Part shown: piece after piece, positions 12,214-23,404 of the stretch
Numbering within the stretch: position 1 is the first letter of the stretch
Layout: every line of letters starts with the position of its first letter
DNA from: Gigaspora margarita
Lineage: Eukaryota > Glomeromycota > Glomeromycetes > Diversisporales > Gigasporaceae
DNA length: 64,000 nucleotides
Assembly (NCBI GenBank): GCA_009809945.1
Contig: WTPW01001648.1
Span: forward strand, 8,989-72,988
Direction: 5' to 3'
Translations under genes and position numbers: made by a program
Notes under the pieces: model-generated
Database searches by the model: none
Seen by the model: only the letters and a program-made list of their open reading frames with translations
Told to the model about the DNA's origin: nothing

Positions 12214-14813
12214 CTATAATTTAATATATATATTATATATATTATATATAGACGTGATCATGACCCTGACCCATGTATCCATGGTATAAATCATGTGATA
12301 AATGGCACGCCCCTTAGCTATACCTAAAAATAGGCAATGTATTGGATCAACTACAAGAAACTGAACAGAATTAAAATAGGAGAGACAATGCATTTCAGAC
12401 CAACGGACCAAAGTTTCGGACGTATGTTTTCTTCTTGCATCTTCAGTAATGCAATCCTTCCACATGATAGCATCTTGACAACTTCATCAATATTTCGTTC
12501 AGCAAACCATTCATCCATATCGTCAAACCCACCAAAATTGAGTTGATTCTTTTCATCAAAATTGGTTCTTTTTAAGCACCTATAACAAGCAATTCGTGCA
12601 GAAATGTGGCCACATAATTTTCTTGCAGCAGGAATGTCACAAGAACAACATATCACTGCTACTCTAATGAATTTGCCGGTAGGGCCTTAGAAAGTGCTTG
12701 CCAATTCAATTCCTAGTTAATAATAATAATTTTAATAATAATAAAATAATAATAATAATTTTGATATTAAAACATTGTTGCTTACCATTTCACACATCAA
12801 TTAATTGATCTATTAAAAGTGCCAAATAGTGGTTTAGCTGGTGCAGTTTGGGTTCGTTGGGACTAGATATTAACACCAATGTGATTATGTTCGATGGCTT
12901 AAATTGCTCATCACGTAGAAGATTGCAAATAATTCCATATATAGCTTCAACACTATATTGAGTGTTATCGAATGGCTAGAACCAATCTAAGTTAATCATT
13001 AAACCCAAATTGCTATTTGATAGCTCTTTCCGAAAGAATGGTTGATCTTCATTTGGATTTTGAAATGTCTTTCAAATTCTTCCATCATATATATCAGTAA
13101 TTCTTTTAGCATCGTTATGCCTCTCTGTTCACTTTCTACAAGACTCTTCAAATTCCTTTCTGTTATACAACAATTGCAGTTGATATTTTAAAAAAAACTG
13201 TTAGAAATATTAATATGGCTAATATATCATTCCTTTGCTTATAGAGATTTTTTTTGCAACGGAATTATTGCAAGGACATCTTTGATTAGCCATTGAATGG
13301 TTTGAAAAGTCTTGAAAGGTACAATAGCTTACTTTAGGAACTATATTGGGTTTGTCAGTTGATACATCAGCTGTGTTATATAATTTACAGCATTGCTCAC
13401 ATGTTGTATATTTAATCATGTGAGCACAGACACCAAGAGCTTTACGTGCCATCTTCAATAACGTAAGAAAAGTAGAATATTTTTCTTTGTTCTCAAGAAC
13501 CAGTACATACTGGAGGAACTTCACCAAAGAATTAGTTTCAACTTCAGATTTCTGATACCTTTTTTGGTATTTGAGAACCCACAAAATTATCCATACAAAG
13601 CCTTTATTCGGATCTATGGGTTCTATCGGCATCTCTATATTTTCATATAAAGTTTCCAGTAAGTTAAAACTGATTTCTTGGTTGAGTAATTCTTCATTTT
13701 CAAAGTCTAATAGATCTTTGGCTAAATTTTCTTCTTCGTCAGAGAATAAGTTCTCTACAATTGTTGGGTATTGTAGATTTCTCCTTCTCCCAACTGACCG
13801 TTTGCCTTTTTTAGATTGATTTTTACTAATAAAACTATAACTTTCTTCATAAAAAGAAACAACAGAATTGTTGTCCGAACTATCATTTTGTATTGAATCC
13901 TCTAGAATATCCATTTCCAGATGTGGAACTTCCGGTAGGTCTATTGGATCCTCTGGAATGTCCATTTCCAGAAGTGGATCTTCCAGTAAGTCTATTGTGG
14001 CTGCTACTTTGCTTGGAGATTTGCCAACATCAAGAAAATTTCTAGCCGGAATTTCTTTTTTTATCATATGGGCTTTTCTAGTTCGAGGATCAACAAGTTT
14101 ACCTTTACAAAGATTGCAAATGCAAGATTTTAAGTTGCGATTTTTTGAGAAAACAAAATTGCTTGACTTTTCGATCGTCTTTTTGATGATAGATTTTTTT
14201 TGTTTATAAACCATAATNTAAAAAAATACTAAGAAAAANTACAATATATAGANAGGTGAAAATGTATGTANGTGAATATATAAATAAGACAATTTAGNAA
14301 GAAAGGATATATGANTGAATATATGAGCAAGAATACGAANGAAGATTAATTCAAATTTACTAGAATATAGCTTTATTGAGATACAATTTGAATTTTTAAC
14401 AGACTTATTGGTATGCTGGTATGACTATAAGACTTTGAGCAATTATATGTAATTTTGACGAATATATATTTTTTGCTTGACAATTATACTTTCTTTTTGT
14501 AAACAAAATAAACTCGTATACCATAATAAAAATTTTATTTTTGATGACATATTAACCACACTTGCAAAAATAAAAACGTGTGATTTCAAATAAACTATAA
14601 AGGTTTTAATATTCTAGTAGGTAGGGTTCCTACAAACCTGGATCAAATCAAACTTTAGGCCAAGTTTGAGTTTGATTTGATTTCAAATCAAACCCAAACT
14701 CAAACTGGCATTAAAAAAAATGGTTGAGTTTGATTTGAAGCAAACTTTTTAATTAAATTTGAGTTTGATTTGGGTTTGAGTTTGAAGTTTGCAAACTAGT
14801 TTGAGTTTGAATA

Positions 14814-15351
14814 CTGTATAATGCCAAAAATAAGCTACCTCCAAAAATAAACTACCCTCTCTTTTTTGGTCAAGAAATACAAAAACATCTTTGATCCAAA
14901 AATAAGCTAACACGATTGATGAAAGTTCCTATATAGTAAAGTCCAGTCCAAATTTTACTAAGCAAATCGATTAAAGTCACTTAAGTAAACTTATTCAGCA
15001 GACCAAAATACGTATACCCTAAAATTTACAATGAAATCGAAGAAATTTTTATTAATTGGAATTTAATATTTACGTTCAATGAAGAGATTAAAATTTTAAT
15101 AACAAAATATATTCGTTAAACGTAAAAATTAAAAGTCAAATAATAAAAAGTACTCATATTTTGATGAAACTTTCAGGATAGATGTAGTTTGGTCTTCCAA
15201 ATAAGTTTACTTAAGCGCAAATAATGGATCGATATAGTAGAATTTAGACTTAACTATGTAGAAAAATCAATTTTATCCAAAGATAAGCAACCCCAGATTT
15301 TTTGCATCCAAAATCGTCCAAAAAAGGTAGCTTATTTTCAGAAGCATACAG
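14814..15351. mobile_element. GCTACC-family TA element, copy 1
   Basis: Ends: CTGTATAATGCCAAAAATAA at the left and a reversed right end with TGTATGCTTCTGAAAATAAG, followed by GCTACC on both sides. TA flanks it at 14812 and 15352. The interior has AAATTTTACTAAG, CGATTAAAGTCACTTAAG and an inner inverted pair around TTTTAATTTTTACGTTCAAC. Non-coding. Confidence 0.75.
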
Positions 15352-15362
15352 TAATATAAATA

Positions 15363-15909
15363 CTGTATATTGCCAAAAAAATAAGCCACTTCCAAAAATA
15401 AACTACCCTTTCTATTGGTCAAAAAATTCAAAAATATTTTTGACACGAAATAAGCTACCCACGATCGATGAAAGTTGCTATATAGTAAAGTNCAAACTTT
15501 ACTAAGTAAATCGATTAAAGTCGCTTAAGTAAACTTATTTAGAAGATCAAAATACGTATTCTCTGAAATTTACAATAAAATTGGAGAACTTTTTATTAAT
15601 TGGTTTTTAATTTTTACATCCAACGAAGAGATTAAAATTTTATTAACAAAATATATTCGTTGAACGTAAAAATTAAAAGTCAAATAATAAAAAGTACTCA
15701 TATTTTGATGAAACTTTCAGTATATGTGTAGTTGAGTCTTCCAAACAAGTTTACTTAAGCGCTAATAATTAATTTACATAGTAAAATTTAGACTTTACTA
15801 TGTAACAACTATTGGCGACTGACCAAAAATTAATTATATCTGAAAATATTCCAGATTTTTAGTGCCCAAAATCGTCCAAAAAAGGTAGCTTATTTTCGGA
15901 AACATATGG
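15363..15909. mobile_element. GCTACC-family TA element, copy 2
   Basis: It lies about 10 bases from copy 1 in the same orientation, with TA flanks at 15361 and 15910. The left end has TGTATATTGCCAAAAAAATA; the right end has GGTAGCTTATTTTCGGAAAC. Internal sequence tracks copy 1 closely. One N occurs at 15492. The back-to-back arrangement suggests insertion into the same TA-rich tip or tandem duplication. Confidence 0.75.
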
Positions 15910-15996
15910 TATATTTTTATATTTTAAACAAGTTTACTTAAATATAAAGTAAGAATTAAGAAACTTGTTTAAAATTTAAAAATATATTTATATTAG

Positions 15997-16445
15997 CATA
16001 TGGGCTGATTTATGGAATTGCCAATAACTTTGATATACTAATCTATTTTTGAATAATTTTATTACCAAAATATTGGTCTCNGTTCTAATGAATCCAAAAT
16101 CATCAAAATCCAATCACAGGATCCCAAGATAATTAAGTTTGTATAATTTTACTATTAACTTTTACTATGTAAACAATCAACGTATGGATTGGTTTTACTA
16201 TGTAGACAATCAACGTATGGATTGGTTTTATATATGAAAACCAATCCATACGTTGATTGTCTACATAGTAAAAGTTAATATAAAATTATACAAAATCTTA
16301 ATTATCTTGGGATCCTGTGATTGGATTTTGATGATTTTGGATTCATTAGAACTGTCTCATCGAGACCAATATTTTGGTAATAAAATTATTCAAAAATAGA
16401 TTAGTATATCAAAATTATTGGCAATTCCATAAATCAGCCCATATG
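15997..16445. repeat. Foldback repeat with an internal 33-bp tandem duplication
   Basis: Inverted arms run from CATATGGGCTGATTTATGG to CCATAAATCAGCCCATATG, centred near 16221. The left arm contains a tandem duplication of the stretch around CAATCAACGTATGGATTGG that the right arm lacks, so it arose after the palindrome formed. The arms share the ATTACCAAAATATTGGTCTC and CCAATCACAGGATCCCAAG module with other foldbacks in the window. Confidence 0.8.
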
Positions 16446-17166
16446 GTCAAACTCAAACTAGTTTGCAAACTTCAAATCAAACTCAAATCAAACCTTGAAT
16501 GAAATTTGGGTTTGGTTTGAGTTTGATAATTTTTTATTTGAGTTTGGTTTGATTTCAAACTTTATAAAATTTATAGTTTGAGTTTGGTTTGATTTGGGGT
16601 TTGATCAAACTCAAATCAAACCCAGATCAAACTTCGGAACCCTACTAGTAGGCCTTTTGTTTATTTTCACGTATAAACAAATAAACAAATTAAACTTGTA
16701 TAATATGAATTTAATTTCTGATGATACTTGCGAAAATAAAAATGTGCAATTTCAAATAAACTATAATGGTTTTAATATTCTGGCTGTTTATTTTTATGTA
16801 TAGACAAATAAACAAATTAAAACTTGTATAATATGAATTTTATTTCTGATGATATTGCGAAAATAAAAACGTGCGATTTCAAATAAACTATAAAGTTTTT
16901 AATATTCCGGTAGGCCTTTTATCTATTTTCATGTATAATCAAACTTGTTTATATAAATTTTATTTCCGATAACAAATTAACTGCACTAACGAAAATAAAA
17001 ACATGCGATTTCAAATAAACTATAGAGCTGTCAGTATTCTGATATGTAAACAAAATTAAACTTGCATAGTATGAATTTTATTTCCGATGACAAATTAATT
17101 GACTAAGGCGGCATCCACAATTTACGTTAAACCAGTATTGTTATAGATAATACAAACATAATACTA

Positions 17167-17822
17167 TCCTTTAATTTGTTATGCAGGCAAATTTGCCTGC
17201 ATAAATTTTAAAATTTTAAATTTTTTAAATAAAACTATAAATATTAATTTTAGCTATATATTTTCTAAGTAAAAAATATATTATTAGTTCTGTTTTTTAA
17301 CTATATTATAAAAATTTTTTAAAATTATTAAAAAACTTTGGTGCAATAAAAGATTAAAGTTTTTGTTTTGAAACTTTTACTATAGAATTTTTTCTTTAAA
17401 TTTTTTTAAATTTTATATGTCTCTGTCTATAAAAAAAAGTTTTAATTCTAATACAAGTTTTAATTTTTATAAATAAATCACTTTAAGTGCAATAATAAAA
17501 GTTGTAATCCTTTATATAAACTACAATATTGTATTTGAAACTATATTTTTAAAACCAATATTTAAAGAATTTGCCAAGATATTGTAAATTATTTTTTTGG
17601 TTAAAAAATTTCTTTAAAATTCAATATTTTTAGCTTATAAGCAATATAAACCTTTTGTTTTATAATATAAAATTAAATAATTCAAAAATATAATCCTTGT
17701 TTTCAAATATTATTATACCAAATTTTATTTAAATATTTTAAATAATTAAAAAAGTAGATCAGGGATATATTTCTAGTAATTATACAGGCAAATTTGCCTG
17801 CAAACCTTTACAAACTAAGGGA
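17167..17822. mobile_element. CAGGCAAATTTGCCTG-family TA element, copy 1
   Basis: TA flanks (17165, 17823), tips TCCTTTAATTTGTTA and reversed TCCCTTAGTTTGTAA. Each end carries the 16-bp palindrome CAGGCAAATTTGCCTG a few bases in. The interior is AT-rich and noncoding. It is the most diverged of the three copies in the window (others at 21173 and 56228). Confidence 0.75.
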
Positions 17823-18230
17823 TATGACATTATTTTCAAATCCTTATTTTTATACAATACAGTAATAGTTTATAAAAACGTGCTATTTCAAATAAACTAT
17901 AGAGCTCTTGGTATTTTGTTAATTTTATTTCCAATAACAAATTAACAAAAATAAAAACGTGCAATTTCAAATATACTATAGAGCTATCGGTATTCTGATA
18001 TATAAACAAATTAAATTTGCATAATATTAATTTTATTTCTGATAACAAATTAACGATAATAAAAACGTGCGATTTCAAATAAACTATAGAGCTGTCAGTA
18101 TTCTGATAAACTTTTTGTTTATTTTCATATATAAACAAATTATACAGTACTTGCATAATATGAATTTTAATTTTAATTTTATTTACTATATTATATAATG
18201 TTGATTAATTAACTGCTAACGAAATCAATA

Positions 18231-18359
18231 TCGTCAAAGGAAAACCTATTATCGGGATTTCAATTATATTTTGTACTGGATACAACCTATGTAATCTAAT
18301 GAAATTGTATCTGGTACAAAATATAATTGAAATCCTAATGGCAGGTTTTCCTTTGACGA
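18231..18359. mobile_element. 129-bp foldback MITE
   Basis: The arms start TCGTCAAAGGAAAACCT and the reverse complement closes the element. Both arms continue through GGATTTCAATTATATTTTGT and differ at a few bases. TA precedes the left end; the right flank no longer shows TA. Confidence 0.65.
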
Positions 18360-18699
18360 CACTCAAATAAGATCTGACTAAAATCTATAAATAAGTCATG
18401 CTTTTGAGCATGTGTGAGCAGATTTACTCTTTCGCTCAAAAAAATATATCATACTTTTTTCAAATTATGTTAGTTTATTAAACTTTCGCTTCGTTCATAC
18501 TTTATTTAATAATTATTCATTGGTTGTTATTCTATTTTAGATGTTACATTATTTCACAAATAAAATATATATAAAGAAACGTTTCTCTTTCCTTTCTCGT
18601 TTAGTAAATAAACTGAACAATCAATATCTCAATTAAACACATTTTTGTTATTTTTTTTTGGCCTTTTTGACAAAATATATAGAAGAAATTCCTATAAAA

Positions 18700-19774
18700 T
18701 TAATATAGTGCCCAAACGTCGTTCTATTTCCTCACCCACTTTTTCTTGCCAAAACTATTGTTCAACACCAATGCCACTGCAAAGAAATTGAAGCTATATT
18801 CGATCGACAACATCTACATGATCGAATAAATGAGGCCGTTGAAGCTGAAGGCGCAGGTCTAGATCTAGGTCCAGGTCTCCATCATATGATAGTAGTTGTA
18901 AATGTTCACGTCGTCATTCTAAATCTCCTGATGAAAGAGATTCTGGTAATTTGTGTGGTTATATAAAGCCATTTTTATTTTTTTATTATAAGGTTTTTCG
19001 ATAAATTGATTTGTCTGATGAAACTTTTATATAGAGATAGATTTTTTAAAACAAGCTGTGTATTCCTTAACCAATCAAGTTAAGGATCTTAAAGCTCGAA
19101 CCTCAACTCTAGAACTCCAAACGTGCATTCTGATGATACCTATAATTATAATGAAAACAGTGACCCTGAAGATGCTAATGCCACTACTGAACTTTCTTGT
19201 CTATTTAATGATTTTGGTTTTTCAGAACTTGAAGACCAAAATCCTGTCTCTAACATACAAACTACTACTACTAAAATTCAAAGAAAGGGAAAGGAGAAAC
19301 AACTATATGATGATGAAGCCAATAATAGCAATCAGCAAAAACTATCAGTAAGCCTGGAACCACCTACCAGATACGCAAAAAAGTCATGTGAATTGTTAGA
19401 AGATATGGATAAAGAACAGTATAAACTGTTTCATGTATATAATGTTATAATTTATAAGTAAAAAAAGCTATCAGCTAATTATTGTTTAATTGAATATAAG
19501 ATGAGGTAATTCAAATTTTAAACGGCCTTGAAAATATCTTGATTCTTGATGCAAAAAAAAAAAATGGTCAGAAACTCACGTCACGTAAACAAAAACATTA
19601 TACTGGTAATAGCCAAAGCTTTGGAAAACTGATTTAGGTATAAATTAAATGAGATAAAGTACGTTCTTCAAAACCTTCATAGACATCGCCGTGAAAAATG
19701 GACTATCGATCAAGATCCGGAGAAGTTAAAAGCTAACAAAAAGCGAAAAGGAATAAATACACACCGTGGTGAAG
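18700..19774 (+). pseudogene. Decayed multi-exon gene: SR-rich start, coiled coil, acidic middle
   Basis: Function unknown. The first exon reads PKRRSISSPTF directly after a GTG where an ATG would be expected, then in another frame RRSRSRSRSPSYDSSCKCSR and HSKSPDERDS, ending at a GTAATT donor near 18945. The next exon follows a TATATAG acceptor near 19035: EIDFLKQAVYSLTNQVKDLK (coiled-coil-like heptads), then after a shift an acidic segment (NENSDPEDANATTELSCLFN) and YAKKSCELLEDMDKEQYKLF. A GTATAT donor follows near 19434. A further exon reads EVIQILNGLENILILDAK (about 19507) and later LHRHRREKWTIDQDPEKLKA, ending at a GTAAGT donor (19775). It resembles an uncharacterised glomeromycete family I recall. 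Lost start, frameshifts and a stop suggest decay; exon structure is inferred. Confidence 0.5.
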
Positions 19775-19818
19775 TAAGTAGTTTTTTTTTATACAAATAA
19801 ATATAATATTACCAGTAT

Positions 19819-20104
19819 TAGGGTTTCTCAAATTCAAATCAAATCAAATATTGGTTCAATTTGAATTTGATCAAATTAAATTGATCCTGATTTGAAATTG
19901 ATTTGATTCAAATATTTGGATTTGAATTTGATTTGAATTTGAATTTTTAATAGTAATTTTCAAATCAAATCAAATATTTGTTAAATCAAATCAAATTTGG
20001 TCAGATTTGAATTTGATCAAATCAAATATAGTCAAATTTGAATTTGAATTTGATCAAATATTTGATTCAAATATTTGAAGATCAAATCAAATTGCGGAAC
20101 CTTA
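19819..20104. mobile_element. 286-bp hAT-like MITE made almost wholly of TTTGATTTGAAT words
   Basis: It starts TAGGGTTTCTCAAATTC and ends, reversed, TAAGGTTCCGCAATTTGATT. Flanks ACCAGTAT (19811-19818) and ACCGGTAT (20105-20112) agree at 7 of 8 bases. The body is AAATCAAAT/ATTTGATTT words on both strands. It sits in what looks like an intron of the preceding gene. Confidence 0.8.
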
Positions 20105-20430
20105 ACCGGTATTAGTTATAGATTATTAAATAACCATTTACAAACTAATCTATGTTTAATTATCACTATTTTTGATTTAGTGCGATCTGCATGTTTATAT
20201 TATTTCACATGACTATAGCGAATACAAAATAACCTGATAAAAAAAAATTATGCAATAAACGATTTTATTTTATATAACTCGATTTCTAGCTTCAAGGTAA
20301 CAGTTTTGTGCAAAGCCAAGCTAACCTTGCTTTCGCTCTAGTAAGTATTTATCTGATTATGGCTTTCTTTAATTTTTGATTATATGAGATTATTTCGATT
20401 ATATTAGATTATTCTTGATTATATTAGAAT
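20105..20430. other. Noncoding between gene remnant and Tc1 element
   Basis: AT-rich. A short stretch near 20290-20340 flanked by TTTCTAG and GTAAGT reads LQGNSFVQSQANLAFAL and could be a further small exon of the upstream gene, but nothing independent supports this. Confidence 0.3.
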
Positions 20431-20840
20431 AAATCAGCTTAGAGCAAATATGGGCCAAAAATTAAACAAAGATCTGTGTTGAAGAGTAGTTTATCTCTAT
20501 GACAATAGGTTTTCTGAACATAAAATCGCTAGTATTTTGTATATAAGCCAATCCACTATAAGCAAAATTCTTCAAAACTTTCACCATTGGGGCTGTGTAC
20601 TAATCCTTTCAAGAAGTTACCTGAGCACTGAAAATTATTTAATAGTGAAGATATGGTAATTTTAAAGCAATTAGTGCATGAAAAGATCAATTAGTACCTC
20701 GATGAATTAGTATATGAATAGAAAGAATGACTGGAAAACATGCTTTGGTAGCTTCTTTATGGCAGTCTTTAAGATGTTGTGGAATTACAGTAAAAAGGTT
20801 AGCCTGATTATACGTTTCACTATTTTAGTATCACAAAGCA

Positions 20841-20973
20841 TATCTAAAAAAATATTTTTTTATGCAGTGAAGTTGCGATCTTTCAAAAGTTTTCAATGAT
20901 TATATGATGTATAATCATTGAAAACTTTTGAAAGATCGCAACTTTACTGCATAAAAAAATATTTTTTTAGATA
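20841..20973. repeat. 133-bp near-perfect palindrome in a Tc1 intron
   Basis: The arms begin TATCTAAAAAAATATTTTTT and pair to a six-base loop near 20907, containing GAAGTTGCGATCTTTCAAAA with one mismatch. It is probably a tiny foldback MITE that entered the intron without touching an exon. Confidence 0.75.
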
Positions 20974-21172
20974 TTAGGTGCTCACTTGGTGATACCCATT
21001 TATTTAATTTATTATTTTACTAATATGGTTGCTAGTTGCATAAAGCTGCTCAAGAAAGGAATGAATGCATTCGTAGTTCTTTTATTGCCAAAATCAGAGA
21101 AAATTATACTTGCAACCAATTAATTTTTCTTGATGAAAGTTCTAAGGATGAAAGAAGCTTAACACATTATTA

Positions 21173-21816
21173 TTCTTTTGATTGTAACACAGGCAAATTT
21201 GCCTGCGTATTTTAAAAATTTTAATAAAATTTTAAATATTGATTTTAGCTATATCTTTTCTAAGTAAAAAATATTCTTTGAGTTTTGTTTTAATAACTTT
21301 GTTATGAAAATTTTTTAAAATTATTAGAAAACTTTAGTATAATCAAAGTTTAAAGTTCTTGTATTAGCATTTTTACTATTAAAATTTTTCTTTAGGTTTT
21401 CTTAAATTTTATATGTTCCCGTCTATAAAAAAAATTTTTACTTCTAATACAAGCCTTAATTTTTATAAATAAATCATTAAAGTTGCAATAATAAAAGTTA
21501 TCATCCTTTATATAAACTACAATATTGTCTTAAGAACTATAGCTTTAAAACTAAAACTAAACAAGATTATAGAGAAATTGTGATAAAATTTTTTAAAAAT
21601 TTTTTTTCATAAAGTTATCTATTTTTAGCTTATATATAACTTAAATTTTTTTTCTTACAATACAAAAACTAATTTTGCAAAAAAGTAATCCTTATTTTTA
21701 AATATAATTGTACAAAGTTTTATTTAATTATCTTGGTATTTAAAAAAAGTAAATCAGAGCAAAAAAAGTGCAAAAACGCAGGCAAATTTGCCTGTGTTCT
21801 ACTACAATCTAAGGGA
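21173..21816. mobile_element. CAGGCAAATTTGCCTG-family TA element, copy 2, inside the Tc1 exon
   Basis: TA flanks (21171, 21817). The left tip is worn (TTCTTTTGATTGTA), the right is intact (reversed TCCCTTAGATTGTA). Both ends have AACACAGGCAAATTTGCCTG in mirror. It is closely similar along its length to the copy at 56228. It splits the transposase between DERSLT and YSSVNTRA. Confidence 0.85.
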
Positions 21817-21993
21817 TAGGTATTCTTCTGTCAATACTCGTGCCCAAAAAAAAATAGTATTTGTTAGGGGAAAATGCTATACAATTCTTCCAGCACTTAC
21901 GATCGATGGAATCATTGCATTAGATATTATTAAAGGTAGTTGTGATAGAAAGCAATTTGTGGATTTTATTTTAGATCAAGTGGTCTGTATATA

Positions 21994-22088
21994 GGGCTAT
22001 TACGTTACAATGTTCAATTTGCTTCAATTTTTTTTGAACATATGTCCAAAAAAAATTGAAACAAATTGAACATCGTAACGTAACAACC
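21994..22088. mobile_element. 95-bp MITE in the second Tc1 intron
   Basis: The arms GTTACAATGTTCAATTTG and, reversed, GTTACGATGTTCAATTTG face each other around a loop containing GAACATATGTCC. It lies inside the inferred intron. Confidence 0.65.
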
Positions 22089-22594
22089 ATTTATATGTAT
22101 TTAAAATGAATTGCATTTATACCATATTAAATACTATATAAATTTCAACATACATAGGTCCCTTGTATGGCTCTGTACCCAGAAAAAAATAGTGTTATCA
22201 TTATGGATAATGCACAAATTCACTATGATGAAGAGCTTGTAAGATTGGTTGAGAGTTTGGGTGGGCGAGTTGAATTTCTCCCCCTTACTCTCCTGACTTT
22301 AATTCTATAGAAACTGCTTTTTCTTCAATCAAGGCCTGGATTAAACATCATAAAAATTTTTTTGATAGTTCTGATGACCCAGTTTATGCGTTGGAAGTAG
22401 CTTGCGCACATATTACAAGTAATTTGGCCAATACATTTTTTAATGCTTCGATTTATTCAGAGTAAATATACTTCAATTACTCAAATGTACTAGTTTAAAT
22501 AGAGTTTATGTATTATGAAAGAAGCCAAAGAATTTTTAATAAAGTTCTAAGTGAAATTATTAAGATTAGTTATGAGACGTTTGCATTTTAAACT

Positions 22595-22885
22595 TACTGT
22601 AATTTACCGTGCAAGGTACCCGGATATGATTTAATTTCACATGGTAAAAAATTATGATTCGTATCCCAAGTACCTTGTATGGTATAGGGTATGTTGTGTG
22701 GGGGTATGTTGTGTGGAGCATAATATTAACACTAAGTAAAAAAAAAAATTATTATTAATAAATCGGTCTTTGATTTGTACCCAGGTACCTTACAAAACAC
22801 TACAACAAATAGCCCTGAAATATACCTGGTACAAATCAAGGGGGGTACCGATCAAAGGGGGTATCTTCTATAGTAAATTATAGTA
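22595..22885. mobile_element. 291-bp TIR element with GGTACC-rich interior
   Basis: The ends TACTGTAATTTACCGTGCAA and, reversed, TACTATAATTTACTATAGAA match, each followed by a G(A/G)TACCC word. The interior has several TTTGTACC and GGTACC words in both orientations. Non-coding; just downstream of the Tc1 gene. Confidence 0.55.
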
Positions 22886-22930
22886 TTTTATTTCAAAATC
22901 ATGTTATAAATACTCTTATATATGTTATTA

Positions 22931-23083
22931 GGGCTGTGTTATTAATCACCTGATTATTTTTTATCAGAGGCCTACCCCCCCTCCCTCTTCTTTAATATAT
23001 ATATAGTCAGGTTCTTATATATAATTTCAACTTTTTTTACCCCCTTCCCCCCCTAAAAAATCACCTGATTTTTGTCACACCCC
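22931..23083. mobile_element. 153-bp PIF/Harbinger-like MITE, TTA flanks
   Basis: It begins GGGCTGTGTTATTAATCACC and ends, reversed, GGGGTGTGACAAAAATCAGG. TTA lies on both sides (22928-22930, 23084-23086). The inside is C-rich on this strand (CCTACCCCCCCTCCC). A sister copy lies at 57864-58015. Confidence 0.8.
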
Positions 23084-23404
23084 TTATTGTTTATGACAAT
23101 TGTTACAGTACAATGAGTAATGCTAAGAAAAAACTAGACTTCGGGCATTTAAAATTATAACTTATTGGACTTAATTTTATTATTATAAGTCCAGTAATTA
23201 TAATTTGAAAGCTCAAATCTGGCTTTCTCTTATATAAAATATAAATCTTTATTCTAAAATTCAAATTATGAATACTATTATAATAAAGCAATATTAACAC
23301 AGTATAATAAAAAAATTTTGCGTAACTTTAGACATGCTTATAATAGTATAATTAATCTCGATTTATATTAAAAAAAAAACTAATCTGCAATGTATCTTAA
23401 TATT

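Larger units (their letters stand above)
11364..12313. mobile_element. PIF/Harbinger-like element inside the Tnp2-like gene
   Basis: The ends are GGGGTGTGCCATTTATCACA on the left and GGGGCGTGCCATTTATCACA read in reverse on the right. TTA direct repeats flank it (11361-11363, 12314-12316). Removing it and one TTA rejoins the host protein across LGIAK and WIIK, which confirms the boundaries. It has no transposase and contains two further repeats (11519-11794 and 11869-12213). The TTA duplication and G-rich ends are typical of PIF/Harbinger. Confidence 0.85.
9962..14214 (-). pseudogene. Tnp2-like (CACTA/Plavaka-type) transposase-domain gene, broken
   Basis: A large transposase-domain protein on the minus strand. 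The first block (14214-13219, about 332 residues) starts MVYKQKKS. It has a zinc-finger-like CICNLCKGKLVDPRTRKAH, an acidic stretch rich in ED and LEMDI repeats, then WIILWVLKYQKRY, KYTTCEQCCKLYN and CTFQDFSNHSMANQRCPC. Next come DNTQYSVEAIYGIICNL (about 12950), CCSCDIPAARKLCGHISAR (about 12640), CLKRTNFDEKNQLNFGGF, and VDPIHCLFLGIAK (about 12350), a conserved catalytic-region motif. The frame resumes after an insertion as MENQAKNMQIPVDIRRIPYK (11302) and ends with HNILGRFISG (about 10040). Several frameshifts and stops divide it. Domain order matches glomeromycete transposase-domain proteins as I recall them. Terminal repeats of the parent element were not identified. Confidence 0.75.
14622..16644. 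mobile_element. hAT-like non-autonomous element, perfect 8-bp duplication
   Basis: It starts TAGGGTTCCTACAAACCTGG and ends, read in reverse, TAGGGTTCCGAAGTTTGATC. CTAGTAGG flanks it exactly on both sides (14614-14621, 16645-16652). Just inside both ends lie long runs of TTTGAGTTTGATTTG words. Almost everything else inside is other elements: two GCTACC-family copies and one foldback. There is no transposase. The 8-bp duplication and TA-starting ends fit hAT. Confidence 0.85.
14470..18180. repeat. Satellite array of about 120-140 bp units, interrupted twice
   Basis: The unit contains AAACTTGCATAATATGAATT, TATTTCTGATGACAAATTAA, AAATAAAAACGTGCGATTTC and AAATAAACTATAGAGCTGTC. Copies are readable at 14490-14621, 16645-17100 and 17870-18170. 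They are split by the hAT-like element at 14622-16644 and the element at 17167-17822. The array therefore predates both. One stretch gives a chance minus-strand frame of 106 codons near 17836-18156 with no sign of being a real protein. Confidence 0.75.
20431..22466 (+). pseudogene. Tc1-like (DDE) transposase, broken, with two introns
   Basis: The product was a cut-and-paste transposase. It starts MGQKLNKDLC, with helix-turn-helix-type YISQSTISKILQNFHHWGCV (about 20545-20600). Exon 1 runs to a GTTAGC donor at 20798; exon 2 begins after AG at 21035 with LHKAAQERNECIRSSFIAKI, then LIFLDESSKDERSLT (first catalytic Asp, about 21125). It is interrupted by the element at 21173-21816 and resumes YSSVNTRAQKKIVFVRGKCY and ALTIDGIIALDIIKGSCDRK. 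A second intron (about 21981-22158) follows, then VPCMALYPEKNSVIIMDNAQ (second Asp). A one-base loss in a C run shifts the frame before SPDFNSIETAFSSIKAWIK (final Glu). It ends at TAA 22464-22466. There are stops in the first exon. Family assignment is firm. Confidence 0.85.

Noticed and set aside
13571..14209. Plus-strand frames of 82 and 113 codons rich in Ser
   Set aside because: They are complements of the Tnp2-like protein's acidic region, whose minus-strand frame has recognisable motifs.
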